Assembly: GCA_016785225.1 (NCBI GenBank)
Contig: JAFBJZ010000109.1
Coordinates: 310,001 to 374,000 of the forward strand
Length of the DNA stretch: 64,000 bases
Source of the DNA: Psettodes erumei
Taxonomy: Eukaryota > Chordata > Actinopteri > Pleuronectiformes > Psettodidae
Reading direction: 5' to 3'
Positions 11,560-25,479 of this stretch are shown in pieces. The position numbers were made by a program, and so were the translations under genes. The notes below the pieces were generated by a model. That model was given only the letters and a program-made list of their open reading frames with translations. It did no database searches and was not told the DNA's origin. Every line of letters begins with the position of its first letter. The first letter of the stretch is position 1.

Positions 11560-14500
11560 GTATTGAGACAGTGCCACACAAACAATACACCCATATGTAG
11601 CCTTCAGCATTAATACGCCGCTACAACACTGACATTAGCTTACTACTAGACTTTGGAACCTGACTACAGGGATTTCCTCTCGTTCTATTAAAGCAAAGAT
11701 GTACACACAGTCAAATCAAATTTTTGTTGCAGTTGCTAAACCCTACTGAAAACAGGCAAAAAAAAAAGTAACTTTCAGTGTTCATGTACGAACAAAATTA
11801 TTTTTGAATTAACTGTTGCTCCACAAGTCAGTCATAGATCTTCATCTGGAACAAACCATTTCTGCAGTCACATCATGAGAAGAGGCAACCGGTTGCACGC
11901 TTTGAGCCTCATTGCTTCAACCAAGGCAAATTAATGCAGATGTGGAGGGCCTGGCTCACAGTTGTGTTCCAATCCATTCCAACTGCTGGGTGTTAATATA
12001 TAAGCTATAGCATTAAGATTTCCCTTAATGCATAAGCCAAACCATGAACCAGTCACACAGCGACACACACGACTATAAAAAATACAATTGTGCACATATT
12101 TCTGGCTGTATATGCCGCTGGCAGCTCGATTGAGTTTGAAAGGCAAAATAACCAGTCAAGATTGAAGCTTGTGATGATAATTGTGCAAGTGATACAGACA
12201 CATTTCCTCAATTTGATACTTGGAGTCTGAAGATCAACAGTGTTTACCTCCATGTGGGCCTATTTAGTGAGTGTGTAACTTCCTCATTGCTTCTTTTTTT
12301 TGATGAAATTAATAAATTAATTTACATGTAAAAAAAAATACAACATACATCAGATTAATTTCCATCCTCAAGATACACACTGTTCCCTGGCTTTAGTTAA
12401 TTTGCTTGCAAAAGATAAAATAATCTCTTGTTTGGGTTAATTCAAGGGCAGAAGATGAAGATCAGTGTGATTAATTTACTAAAGGTACACAAGATATCCT
12501 TCATTCCTTTGTTTTTGTTAATGTATTGTGGAAAAAATATCATTCCCTTGTTTTGAACTAGCAAGGATAATGTTTAATTGGAGTGAAAAAAATCATTTAA
12601 TTAGTTGATGTTATTAACCTTTTTTACATGCTTTGAGAGGAAATTAGTCATATTGTTTATTTTAATTTAAACAAACCCTCCCTGCTTCTGGTTCATTTCA
12701 CTTCACAGTGCTTGCATAGCTGTTAATAAACACGAGGTACATGAGGTCTATGTGAATCATGAGTCGTTATGAGTGATTATTGTATTTGTATATATGCAGG
12801 TGCGCAGAGTTCTGAGAGGAGCAGAACGCAGAGGGTCACTGTGGTTTGTTTCAGATGCTGGCGTGTCCTGGTGGGTGTCCATTGAAGGTCAGGATCCACA
12901 GGTTAGAACATGCAGATGAGGAAGGATATTGACTCTGCCACCAAGATGACAGGTCTAGAGGCCACACGAGCAATGTAGGACATGTGGACGGGGGCACAAA
13001 TGCTGAACTTGAACCATGGGTCTCAGGATATAAATCCTGATCTCGAGTGATAAGGAGCCAGTGTAGGTGAAGAATATGGGTGGAGGTGAAAAGATGAGAT
13101 CAAGTGGATGAAATAAAGGAGAAGGATGAAAAGTTGGATCAGCATGGATATTTTTAAAAAAGAGTGTTTTAAGTAGCCTGATCAGTCAGATTACCAACCA
13201 GGCTGTGAGGTTATCCATAGCCATGGATCCTGGGAAACCCAGTTGATCCAACCAGTCACATTTATGTAAATCTGTGTAATCTCAGATTATATTTTGCTCT
13301 GGCCAATTGTAATATTCTAGAAGGCTGTGGCTTCTTTGAATAATAGTGTGCATGTTGATTTTTATTGCTTGCTGTGGCCTCACAACTCCAGAGCTCAGTG
13401 GAACTTGGTTTATATCTTATGGAGGTTTAAAGTTATCAAAATCATAATTACATGACAATTCTGTTAATTAGGTCTACAATATAGGATAGATTACTGGCAG
13501 AGCAAAGCAGGTTATCTTCCTGAGACACAGAGCTCCAGCTCCCCTGAAGGTTTAGGCTTCAGTGCATGTCAATTGGTCTCTTGTTATTTGACTAATTTGA
13601 AATTTGTTATGGCATTTGCACAGCGAAGGTCCAATATTAACTAGGTGGCGTCTGCATTATTAATTAATCTTGTCAGCCTGTCTGAATTGACTTTATCATT
13701 TTACATGCACACTACATTCCCTTTTAGTGTTATTCTTGTTTTAAGGAAGTTTGGCAAAAAAAGACTGTCTCCCCAAAAATAAATGACCCCTTATGTCACT
13801 GGTGGTTTATTATGATGCACAGTTATGTGCAGCATCGAGTAGTTGCATGCAACTGCATTGGTTTTTCAGCAAATACCCCAAATCAACACATTTTACGTTG
13901 TTTCATAGCAACAAAGAGTGCATTGGGTTGACAAAACAATGTACTAACATGGGAGAGCATTGCTCTTTTTCCATTTTGAACAGAGCACAAACAGGTATAA
14001 CCTTAACAATATCCTTTTTTTCCACAAACAATAATCTTTCCCAATGCCAGCCCTTGTCACAACATAAAAGGGTCAGTTATTTCTTTTCCAGCAGCTAACT
14101 AACTGTTTATCTGTGCCATATCTCCTGCTGCCATGCAGGACTCAGGGTCACACTCAGGATTCCCACAGGTGACTTCAGAGGGTAGGGACAATACTGACAC
14201 CCAAAACAACTGAAATATAAAACATAAATATGGAGTGCTACGTGAAGAAACAATAAACTATTGAAATAACATATTTATGTGACATACTTATAAAAGTATT
14301 GAAATTCAGGGAAGGAAAGGAATCTTCCTTCTCTTTGCCACCCCTCCAGCTGCTGTCACCCTTCCCTCCCATCCCATCCCTGACCTGGGGCCAGGTTGCT
14401 TTCTTCTACTCCAGGTGATCCTTGTCTCCAGGTTTCTAGAATGTTGAACAAACCAGTTTGGGAACTTGGTAAGAACATATGAAGAAAGATCAACAGGTGG

Positions 14501-15702
14501 CCAGTTTTGCCTCAGTGTATATGTATCAGCCTGTAAGGTTAATCCAGCACCACCTATGACACCTGCATACATGTTCTGGCATTCTGAATCAGTTGGGCTC
14601 ATTTTGAGGATTTGCTTTGCCCTTGTTGATCTCATCTTCAAAGTGGACTGAACCTCTGGATCTCACTGCTGTTTTTGGTAGTGTATATATAGTGCAAAGC
14701 TCAGACAGTGAATCAGAAAATAACCTTATATTTCCACATCTGGAAGTAAAAAGGTCTTAAAGTTCCCTCTGAAGATTACCTGTGAAATTAAATTTAATAT
14801 GGGCATTAGCCTGCTGTGCAGTCTGCACTGTATTTTCTGTTACTACTACAATAGGTGGAAAGCAGATTTATATTCTGACAGCAGCTGCTATTGAATTCGT
14901 TCCTTTCATCTTTCTCCAACTCTCTTTTTTTCTCTCAGAATATGCCTGGAAAAAACAATCAGCCCGTGCCCGTGTTTCTTCGATCCCTCTTGCTGGTGTC
15001 TCTTTTTAAAAAACAATGCTAATAACTTGTAGAATTCTTTCGCCACCGCTGCTGCTATCAGCGCATTCCAGCGGCTGAAGCAGCTTGTTGTCAAATCAAT
15101 AATAATTACACGATGACAGGCCTTTTCCACTAATGATTTTACACAGCAGAGCTATATTAGAGGAGTCAGGGTAATAAACATTGCTCTTTTGTCTATGGAG
15201 GGGGCTGGGAGTGGGGTAGATGGGGATGGAACCACAGTGCACATGAAGGGCAGCAACATGGGGGATTTATTCAAGAAAAGAGTGATGGGAATAGACAAAA
15301 AGGCATTTCTCTGGTGGATAAGGCATCAGACGTTCCTGAGCATACACTGAGTTCATTACACTTACCAGACATGATGCAGTAAGCAATGAATCAGCCTATA
15401 AAAATCAAGCACTAACTGTTTTAACAGAAGGTAAGGCATTAGCATGATTAGAGTAAGATTTTGATTAGTTTGAACTTCAATGGTCCCTGAAGGGAAACAT
15501 AGGTGTCACAGCAGCAAACAATAACAGCAAATAAGAGTACAGTCAGGGTGCAAGGGCAGAGCGGGTTAAGGTGACATGTCTTTCATGATGTCTAATAGCC
15601 ATAGTGGAATTGAAAAAAAAAATATTAAAAGCTAAGAAAAGAGATGTGAAGTGCAGATTTGACAAGGTAATTGCTTTTCTCTTTTGTGGGCGAAAGTGTC
15701 CA

Positions 15703-15704
<2 letters not shown>
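11560..15704. other. Unique AT-rich sequence, no gene seen
   Basis: The part from 12290 to 12700 is very AT-rich with many TTAAT motifs. A stretch near 13020-13140 faintly resembles fish LINE tails but not enough to call. A 111-codon minus frame at 14306-14641 has no domain. Confidence 0.4.

Positions 15705-15731
<27 letters not shown>
15705..15731. repeat. T16-G11 homopolymer junction
   Basis: Sixteen T are followed without a break by eleven G. Run lengths here are likely variable and may be assembly-sensitive. Confidence 0.92.
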
Positions 15732-15735
<4 letters not shown>

Positions 15736-18509
15736 ATCAAAAAGTCAATTTACTTTTCTAATATTTGAAATAATGACTTGGGGTTGAATTATTAATGTCT
15801 CCTATGGGCTCAGAAGGGCAGAGGGAAAAAAGGGCAGAGGTCTTCAGAGTGAGAGACGTAGGGACAGACACAGGGAGAGAGGTGAAGGGAGAGGTGGAGG
15901 AGAAACAGAGGTAGCAAAAGATTAATCTAGATTCACAGCATCTGGATGCACTTTACCACACACACACTCACACAATATGACTTATGAATTCTAAGAATCA
16001 CACAAAACAATTGCCGACCTGTGCACAGTACATCTCTGTGACGCACACACACGTCTGAGGTGTGTTATGGATATTTTTCTATGGTTCCCCACTCAGTAGC
16101 AATTTCATTATGACCAATCCAGTGTAAGAAAGTACATTAGTCTGGCTTACTGCCTCTCACATTGTTTGCTCCTCCAGCCACTTATTAGATAGATCATGCT
16201 CTCCTTTCTTTTTTTATCTGTTTCTATGTCACTGTCTGTCATTCTGTTATTTTGTCCTCCGTGAGAAATATTGCTTTTATCCGCCTGATATTGCCCCTTT
16301 TATTAAAATTCAGATTTCATTCTGTCCCCCTGCCAACAAGATGGAGACCGGGATGTGTATTTTTTATTCTTTATTTAATCTTTACTTTTTTGCTCAGCAG
16401 CTCAGATGGTGCCGGTCCGTAAACTCTGCAGCAAAAGTCGCACCTCACCCCGGCTTAAAGGGGGCTGCTGCTAACCCACCTAAAATAATTTGTCACAGTG
16501 TCAGCAGAGAGTTTTGCCTCTCCATCAAGGTGTAGGAGGGCCAGTTTTAAACGATATAAGGAAATATCTGTGGTAGGGAATATGTTCGATTAGGAAGCCA
16601 CAGAGACCTGTACTTTGGTCTCCAGCATTTTTATCCAAGCTTAAACAGCACCCATTTGAGAGGTAAGTGTTGACCATCAGTAGTGGATGTCATGAAGCAC
16701 CAGTGTGGGCTGTAATGAACACATGGTCACAATAATGTGCACCCTTCTATGACATCTCTACACAAATGTAGCACTATGAAGGAACACTGTCAGTGAGCAA
16801 AATTCATGTAGCTGCTACACTTCCAGCAAAATGTAGTTGACAATTTTTGAGAGATTGAGTTGGTTGAGATGAATTTTGAGTAAAGAGACTGGTGTTATCT
16901 TGGCTAGAGGTTGGGGAGATGATGGATAGCAAAAAAGGAAAAAAATAATAGCAAAGATATGTCGATCCCACAACACACATCTCTGACCATGAGACACAAT
17001 ACTTCCAACTTATACAGAGCTACCAAACATATCAGAGAAACAAAAGATTGTGTGAGTCACTAGATTACCTTAAGGCTCTGAAAGGACAGGAGGAAAAGGT
17101 CCCCAAGCTTTTTGGAATTTTATGTTAGACTAGCACATCTTTTCCTAGTTCAAGCAAGACATGATTTCCCTGAACCAGTGAGCACATGGGGGTGGGGCAG
17201 CTTCCCTTCTCTGTGGCAGTATCACGCGCCTGTGGTGCCATTAAAGGGACTGGGTTCAAGGTCAAAACTAAGGATTATAGAGATAGACAGCTTGAAAGAC
17301 AGCTGGGACTTGTCAAGAACATAGCTTGGCTTGCTAATGTTGGTAACATTGGTAAACCTACAGTCAGGAATCAAGTGATCTAGTTCAGTGTTGGAGGGAA
17401 TTTAAGCCTTATTTTTTAACTCTGAGGATGGACATTATGGGAAAGTGAGACCGATAACATAAAAGTCGAAGGATATACATTAAAACCAAAACAATGAGTG
17501 GAAAGAAGCTAAAATGCTTTGTAGAGCTGACATGAACTGGGTGATAGTTAACTTTAAGTTGCCCCTACAAGACACCTGTTTCACATTACTTAGTGTAGAG
17601 TATAGCCATTTAAATCCATTATAAATTCAAAAGTCAGATTAGTGTCCTATTAAAACAAAATCCATGTTTTTTTTTGTTTTTAATTTTGGCACCTGTGTTA
17701 AACACACACAATTTGGGTGGGAAAGTTGTTGAATGCACTTTTGTGTCTTAAGTAAATCATCAGGACTGTTCTGGCCTTTAAAACCTCCTACTTGTCAAAG
17801 CCTGCTCTCTCTGTCTCCTTGTCTCACTTTTTTGTTTGCCCCTCAGCACTTGTCTGAGCTTGTCTCATTATTACTTTGTGCCCGGTTTACGGTGACCCCT
17901 TGTGAAACCCACTTTGCATGCGTTAGGATTCCTGCATACGGAATTGTGATGTAGCTGATGCACGATGGGCCATGGCGGCTGTTTGTCCTCCCAGTGTCTT
18001 GTCTTGTTTCCGGTAACAAGATGAACTCCACCTCAGGTGGTGAGATGACAGGCAAGTTGTACATGGCAAATCAGAGATTTAATCAAAAAGCTCATTCTCA
18101 TTCAGGAACAATATCAGGTGTTTTTCATCGCTGAGAACACTGAAGCACTGACTGAACGGAGCAGTGAGTGATGCAATATGCTAGTTGTGACATTCAGTTT
18201 AATCATGAGCTAATTGCAGTTTTATGCAAATGCTATGTGCAGTATGTGCTCAAGTTTTATTGCTTTTTCTCGCTTCATAACCATTCTTCAAAATACTCTG
18301 CGTATTGTTTCATAATTAGGCATTATTATTTCCACAAAATGCAATCTCCATGCTTTTGTTAATAATTTAACTTCTGGTAATAATGATTTTATTAAACCAA
18401 TACAATTTTATTAGTCATAACTGTAGTTCATGGAGCTTGAGTTAACTCCTCCTGACTCTGTAGCTAGCCTAGAGCTCCATGCATCCTCCAGGCTTGTTTT
18501 CTGTATCTA
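15732..18509. other. Unique sequence, no gene seen
   Basis: Short CA patches occur near 15957 and 16043. Otherwise no repeats, transposon parts or coding signatures were recognised. Confidence 0.45.
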
Positions 18510-18527
18510 GTAGTGGAAAGGTGGGGG

Positions 18528-18728
18528 TCACCTCGGGTAGGCCCTGGGGCCGACCCATGCAGGGCAGAGCTCAGAGCACGTGAACACCTCCTCCAGCATC
18601 GCCCACAGCCCGGAGCTCAGCAGGAGGCACAGCTGGAGCACACTGATCATGTACTTAGTGCCTGCTCCCTGCTGCAGCACTTGCCAAGAAAGGCCGGAAC
18701 TGCAGGTGCCAGAGCAAGATAAAATCAA
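18528..18728 (-). other. GC-rich block with unassigned leader-like ORF
   Basis: About 190 bases stand out as GC-rich in an AT-rich setting. The minus strand is open for 66 codons. An internal Met (near 18652) begins a segment that looks like a secretory leader: a hydrophobic core of Leu/Val/Cys residues followed by a Cys-containing stretch. A CAGCAG-type acceptor could lie just upstream of this Met, and an AG/GTGACC-type donor lies at the downstream end, but both are weak signals. I recognise no family. It could equally be a conserved non-coding element or chance; there is no downstream exon to support it. Confidence 0.2.
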
Positions 18729-19878
18729 CGTGAGCTACCATGTTGAAGCAAAATGACAAGCTTGAGGGGATGGTTATATTTTTGTGTAACAAGTGTCCAT
18801 GTCAAGGAATTTGCTCTTCGATGAGGGTATAGACCAGCAGAAACATCCATCTTTAGATTCACTGGCTGTTTAAATACAGGACATAGATAGACGTTCAGGT
18901 TTTCACAGCTGTCTTGAATAGTTGTGATGGAAATTTAGAGTGTATGATAGAAATAGCTGTACTTTTCCTGATTTCTATATTATATTATGACAGGGAAATG
19001 TCTGTTTACCATTCAGTCTTTAACAAGAAAAGAATATGTTCCTGGGGTTTACCATGTCATTCGATATATATTAATGTTATCTTAATTAATACTAAAATTC
19101 TTCTACCACCTCTTGTAAAATTCAAAACATTTACTGAGCACATTCCTGCTGCTCCAAAGGTTAGCACCTACAATTTTAAATCATTTTGAGTCATGAATTA
19201 GTTTTTAGTTCCACCTACATAATGTCAACTTCACATGCAAGATAATTCATGATTTAAATTTGCTTAGTATGCTGAAGAAGAGAAAATTTCAAAAAAGGTG
19301 ACATGAATTGGCTTCTTAGACCCTGAAACCTTATCAGTGGATGCACAAGTTACCTGTTAATGTCACTTCATTTGCACTGACTTGCATGAAAACACATTGT
19401 GGCATCTAAAAATAGGGAACTAATAAATAATGAAATAACAACATGATGTGGCTTGTGTCATGAAACGTTATTATGGATTTGCCAAGAAAAAGTGGAAATG
19501 CATATTGGAGTATAGAGGGGAAAATTAAGATAATATATCTTCACATCCTGAAGTTTAAGCATCTCTCTCTCTTTCGCGCTTGCTCTCTGTCATTCTCCCT
19601 CTGCTGTGATTCTTTAAATTAAGCTGTACATTAGTCCACTGTAAAATCTAATTTGTCATGTTGTCAGCACTGTAACACAGTTTCATAGGAGCTTAGAGTT
19701 CCTCACTTCTCAGCTATTTACAAGGTAGTGACTCCATGTAAAGTCTTTACTCTGTATTGAGCAAGTCATTGCTGTGTGCGTGAGTGATGCTTACGTTGAG
19801 GAGGTCACTTCCTTTTTAAAATCAATGAACCTATTAAATGCCCATTGTCCAGTGTTGTGGTAACTGGGGGTGTGTGAA
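18729..19878. other. Unique AT-rich sequence, no gene seen
   Basis: Low-complexity AT-rich sequence with a short CT run near 19561. No features beyond short frames. Confidence 0.45.
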
Positions 19879-19904
19879 TGTGTGTGTGTGTGTGTGTGTG
19901 TGTG
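19879..19904. repeat. (TG)13 microsatellite
   Basis: A pure TG run preceded by a short imperfect TG patch. Confidence 0.92.
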
Positions 19905-20136
19905 AGGAGTATGTAGTGGCAGATGAGTGAGTTGCAGTGAGCTTATCTCTTCTCTGGAGTGTAGGCATGAAAGGCTCCTCGTCGGCCCTCACGGTCACTC
20001 TTACTGCCAAACAGTCTGCCGTTTGAAAATAACTGGTCAACAACAATTCAGTTTTCTGCTTCCACAAATATACAAATATACACGATAATGCGAATAGTTA
20101 TTGTGTATTTTCCTTTTTTTCAAAACCATATTTGAA

Positions 20137-20174
20137 CCAGTTGATTTTTGAAGGATTCTTCAAAAATCAACTGG
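20137..20174. repeat. Perfect 17-bp hairpin with 4-base loop
   Basis: The left arm is 20137-20153, the loop 20154-20157 and the right arm 20158-20174. Arms are perfectly complementary. The right arm is continuous with an old interspersed repeat, so the left arm looks like a short inverted copy of that repeat's end, as produced by template switching. Confidence 0.93.
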
Positions 20175-20320
20175 CTCCAGATACTGATCAAGATCACAGA
20201 ACCACCTCCAAAGGTTTCCCAAAGATTTTGTGAAAATCTCCACATTACTTTTCCTGTAATCCTGCTATCAAAGAAACAGTCAGTTATACCCCAAAACATA
20301 ACCTTGTGGGTGGAGGTAAA
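20161..20320 (-). mobile_element. Fragment of an ancient interspersed repeat
   Basis: Read on the minus strand, the block runs from a stretch containing AGGTTATGTTTT through TAGCAGGATTAC and a later TGGAGATTTTCAC-type segment. These match, in order, the family widespread in fish and other animals that contains the words GGTTATGTTTT and AGCAGGATTACGCAAAAACTA. It is well diverged from that recalled consensus. No coding capacity is present. The family name is uncertain to me. Confidence 0.55.
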
Positions 20321-23300
20321 GATCACATAGCATTAGTTATTAACCACTGACAATTTAAGCGACCTGCTTGTGTACAACATTCAAGTTGCGAGTAGATGCT
20401 AACGAGCTAGCCTAACTAGCTCCATTCAGAAAGGGGAAGCTTTCTAGCTTTCTCGCATTACTGCTGTTTCATACAGCACAGAACGAAGATAGTGTAGCTC
20501 GCAGTACTATTAGCATCAGCTGTCTCTCCTTCATAGCAGCAGAATTGATGCTCAGTCTCTCAAAACAAGTCATAGTAATTCTGGGGTAAGCTCATTTATC
20601 TTTACCCCATTACTGAAATCATAATATAGTGAAACAAGCAGTACATTATGATACTGACACTGTCAGTTAGAAGTAATAAACAATATAGGGGGTGCTATCA
20701 CTGCAGTCTGTTATGACCAATTCAGTTCTCAAGTCAAAACAAAAACAGATGATCACTGAAGATTTCTTTGGAAAAAGTTTATTTTTGTATTTTTTGATTT
20801 TTTTTTCTTCCAGAGATAGTTTTAAAGTAATTAAATAAAAACTGTGCTATTGTGAAACAAATATTAGATAAAGAAGCAGCAGAGAAGAAAAACACTGTGG
20901 ACGTTTTATTAAATTAATTTTGTATATCTTTGTATAACATTCCTGTGTGCAGTGCTTTATCTCACCAGCTGACTTCACTTTCAAAGAGGTAAAAATGCAT
21001 GAACATATTTGACCTACATGATAACACACATACACAACACACACAGTCGCTCAGGGTCATGAGACTGAGATTGCTCCGACAAATTGTACATGCAAGCGCT
21101 CGTCTGCCTGAGAGCACTTCCACGTAATTGTCCATTTAAAATGGCTGTCATTATTGTTGTTGCACTGCAGAAGGAGCAGACAATGGATGGACAGATTTGG
21201 GCTTTATGATGCGCCACTTAATGGGGTGGCATACACAAGTTTCTGGAAGCAGAAACAAATATTGTGTATGGGTCCATGTGTGTGTAACGACAGCCCAGAC
21301 ATCAGTGTAATGGACTCTGTGTTGATTGAAAGGCCCAGCAGAGGAGTTTTGGGACTAATAACTATTATGAAATTGATAACCTTGGCAGCCGTTGTCTCAA
21401 TTCACACCTGCTACTGTTTTCAATAAAACAACAGAAAGAGCGGCATCATTCACAAGTTATGCCCCAAATATGAACATACTTCATTTTATTCTGCAATTTC
21501 CTCTCTGCCTTAACAATAGCAGAAGGGGGACGGAGTGTGTTTGATGGCTGTGAGTATCTGGCTCATGAGTGGCAGCTCAGTGATATGAATGGATGTGGAT
21601 TCGATGCAAATCCTGGTCAGCGCGGGTGAAAAAATCAGCAGCGACTGCCATGAAGTGCCTTGCAGCAAGGCACTACTACACACACTACTTGTCATACCCT
21701 GGCTGTTGCCACAAATACATACTTTTTTCTTTTTCTTTTTTTGAATGGCTCCATAATTCCCTAAAACAGCAGATCATCATAGTTTTGGCAAGGGGATTGA
21801 GGGAATAAAGCATTTGCTGGGGACGAATTTCAACAGTGGATGTATACACATTTAGTGCTCTCATGAGTATGAGTCAAATAAACTACAGCTTGTGTTAAAT
21901 GGCGATGTGATGCAGTGTGTTGTAGGGCAACAGTGGAGTTTATGTAACAGCTACAGTAACGTATTGCTGATTAAATAAGTCAAGCTCAAGTAGGTGAGAT
22001 AATTTGTTACAAAAAGCTTAGAAAAGAAGACAAAATGGATTTAATCAGTTTACGTTCATATCTCTCTGTTAGAATGATGTTTGCTTTATTTTGCTTTATA
22101 TTAGTCATTCATGAAGTCAACATTAAACTTTGTGAATCTGTGCATTTGTACCCTTTAGTTTTGCACTTGTTGCAGAACCAATTGAAAATCCGTCCTCACA
22201 TTCTGGGATTGGTTTTTCACAATTTGTCTTTAATTGTAAGCCTGTCCTGTGCTTGCTCAACATGTTTTTTTTCATGGAATTTATTTGCACATTAATAAGA
22301 TTTATCAAACCTGTATCCAGTCAATGCAAGCTTGCACATGAGTGATGGAAGTCTGAGACATTGCAGCTTTTTTTATTTTTAGATCAAGGGTGATTTCAAG
22401 GTCGATACACATAAGAATAAGAATGTGTGTTGTTGAAGATGACGTGTTCATACATTCAACTGTGACTTTCCTCAAATTTCACACTCACCTCAGACATACG
22501 GCTAGCTGCTGCTCTGTATCTATTGGCTCTGAAATTACTCTTCTCATTGTTCGTTGGAGCAGCTCTTCAAACTGTCCGACAGACATCCTGAAATACATTC
22601 TGGGGCAGCTGTCATATAGTTCCTAAACTCCTAAACTAAGAAATGAAACTCAAAAGCTCCCCTCTCCTCTGTTCTCCACCTCCTCAACTCCTCATCACTT
22701 GATCTCAATTTCATCTTTGCTTCCTATGACACAATTTGTTTTTATGGTCCTTGTATAATTTATTCACTTAATTGCACCACGATGAATATGAATTGTGAGG
22801 GTGCATCAAAATTACATTTATTTGTGTCTCCGTTGGTGTTTGAAGACATGTACGCACACAACTCTCATCTGTTCCGTTCCTTCTTTACTCTGCTCTGTTG
22901 TGTTCTCCCTACCAGCACTGCTCTCTCTCTCTCACCCTCACACAGACACACACACATAGACACACACCTGTCCATGTGGAGAATAGAAGAAACTCGTGCC
23001 CCATTAAAGATGGAGGCGAGGGCCCGGAGTGAGACGGCAGGAGAAACATTAGGAGAAAGACAGATGAGTGAGAAAACACAGAGAGATCTCCCTCATACTT
23101 TATATGCTAATTGAGGTGATGCTCTGACACGCTGTAAGCATCCTGAACACAGCAGTCAAACAATGACCTCGAGGTGATCGTGAAGTGCAACACGCTGTCG
23201 GGAGCTGATGCCAGGAGAGCGGCTGCAGCCAGGAGGAGTCTGTGAAATACCAGTTCATCCTGCGTGCACCGTGTGACAGGGACACCACCCTCCTCCTCCT

Positions 23301-25470
23301 CCTTTTCATCTGTTTATTTGTTTGTCTGCTTGGGATTGAACTCATGAACTCCCATCAAATATGTACTCATCCACCTGTATCAGCAGGATCAGAGAAAAAA
23401 GAAAAAGAAAGAAAGAAAAAGGTATGATAAGCAGTCATATATTTAATGCATGCTGGAAGCTGCAATCATTTAATATTCAGTTCACCTCTGCAGCTATCTT
23501 CACTCCATAAATTAATCTCCACCAAAATCAATATGTGCATTCCTGGGTAACACTGCTTTTCATTTATTTACTAATTAGCAGAAGTAGCAACCTCATTGTT
23601 TGTGTAATCAACCAATAAGAGGATCAAAAAACACCAAAAAAGGAAAAAAAACCCAAAGACATACAGGGGATCATTGAGCAGGGTTGCCTTGTCAGTTGTG
23701 TGTATTGTATACTTTATGTTCCCAGTAATGAATTTCAAAATGGACCGACGATCAATGAACATGAACTATCAATAGAGAAAAGATGTTGATTATAAATTAA
23801 AGTCAGTCATTTTCAAATCTTATAAAACCAGCAATCCGGCCTGAATTGCTACATTTAAACTGTTTTACAACTGATGTTTCCTCAGGGCACTCTCTTACTT
23901 GAAAGGAAAAGAAAGAGATTTTTTTTTTGCGCTCTGATTGCTTGAATTCATATCCAAATGTAAGGAGTCTCTCCAAAGTTTGTTTTTCTCTTTTTTATTG
24001 TTGAGCTGGCTCCTCGCCAAAACCTTTTGCAAAAACAGTTTTGAATAATGAACAGATCAAATTGATGAGATGATTGATGAAGTTACATCATCACTGTAAC
24101 GTTTTGTAATTTGAAAATTTATCTAGGCGGTACAATAGCAGAGAAAGTCCAAAAAAGGCGAACTAAAACACTAAAACACTTTACATCTTTTTAGGTAATC
24201 TCATGTTACAGCTAGGGCTGCTTGCCTAACTGTGGCTAACAACATAGCTAGTACTCATCAAAGCATAGTGCATATCTATTTCATGTTTATGTTAGTGCCC
24301 TGTAATAAAGACATGGCACTGACTCTGTGGCACAGCATGGTGCTGTCCATCGGGGGTGGTGCTGAAATGTTAGACAGTTGATGCCCAGAGAGCGCCGTGT
24401 GCTATCCTCACTGCTAAAATTTGTGAATGCTACTCACAACCTGTTTCCTTTCGTGTGTGTGACTGTGTGTGTTTATTCTTACTAGGATAGGATAGGATGG
24501 GCTATTTTACAGTTTGAATTTTAAAATGACTGCAGTTTAAAATGATAGCAGGGCTTCCTCAAGACAGCTCCTCCTCCTCTGTGCAGAGGGTCTAACCCCA
24601 CCCCTGTCTATTACTTTTCCACGCGTGTCTTTTTTAACAGAAAATAACACTCTTCACTGTGAAGTTTAAGGGAGTAAACCTTATTATTACCATTAACATT
24701 TGCTAACAGTATAAATGGAATACAGTATGCTGCTATATATGTAGCTTTGTTTTGTTTTAATCATTTGTTGAATTTAATTTGTAATAAAATGTATGGCTAC
24801 CATTTGATTGCACAGCTATTTCCATCTTTATACTTCTTCAGAGACAATTTTCAGAGTCCAATCTTCAGCCTTCAGCCCAGACAGCGAGTAAGAGCCAGTC
24901 GTTTTTACTTAATTAAAACACACTATTTCAAAGAGAGGTCTTGATCTCAGGGTGGGTGGGAGCCAGTCGGGGTCATAGCTTTGATGTGTGTGTCTGCTGC
25001 ACGAGCCAAAGCCACGGTGGCCACAATAGCCTAATTGTTCCTTCAGTCCACTAATACTGGGAAAGCCTTGTGGACACAAAAAGCTTTAATTAAATTAGCT
25101 GGAGGGTTTACAAGTTTGGGAAGCTGTCCATCTGCACCCCAGTGCTCAGCTTTTGTGGAAAACCCCCTAAATATAACTAGGAAGCACCACTGGTGGGTTT
25201 TGGCCAGGCAGAGACCCCATACGTCCTCACTGTTGATGGAGTGATTTGTAACTGCATGCCACAGTTGTGTTAGTATGTGCTCCATTCTGTAAAACCAAAA
25301 CACAACCTGAATGTATAAATTGATGTGCTTTTTTTTGTTGTTTACTTCTACTCCATGATAAACAATGACGTGAGTAATGGCTCTCAATGGAAAGAAAAGG
25401 GGTTGGATGGAGAAGCAAAAAAGAAAGTGTGACCCAGGCAGGACGGGCATGTGAGCAGAATCCTTAGCCC
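20321..25470. other. Unique sequence, no gene seen
   Basis: Several less AT-rich, repeat-poor patches occur (about 21050-21230, 21510-21670, 23100-23280), which could be regulatory. A short AGGAT run lies near 24484. The patch at 23150-23240 has an open plus-strand frame of about 25 codons with no recognised match. Confidence 0.4.
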
Positions 25471-25479
25471 CAGCACGCC

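Noticed and set aside
12795..13260. Possible LINE 3' end (a GAGCCAGTGTAGGTG-like stretch)
   Set aside because: Only one short word resembles fish LINE tails; too little to support a call.
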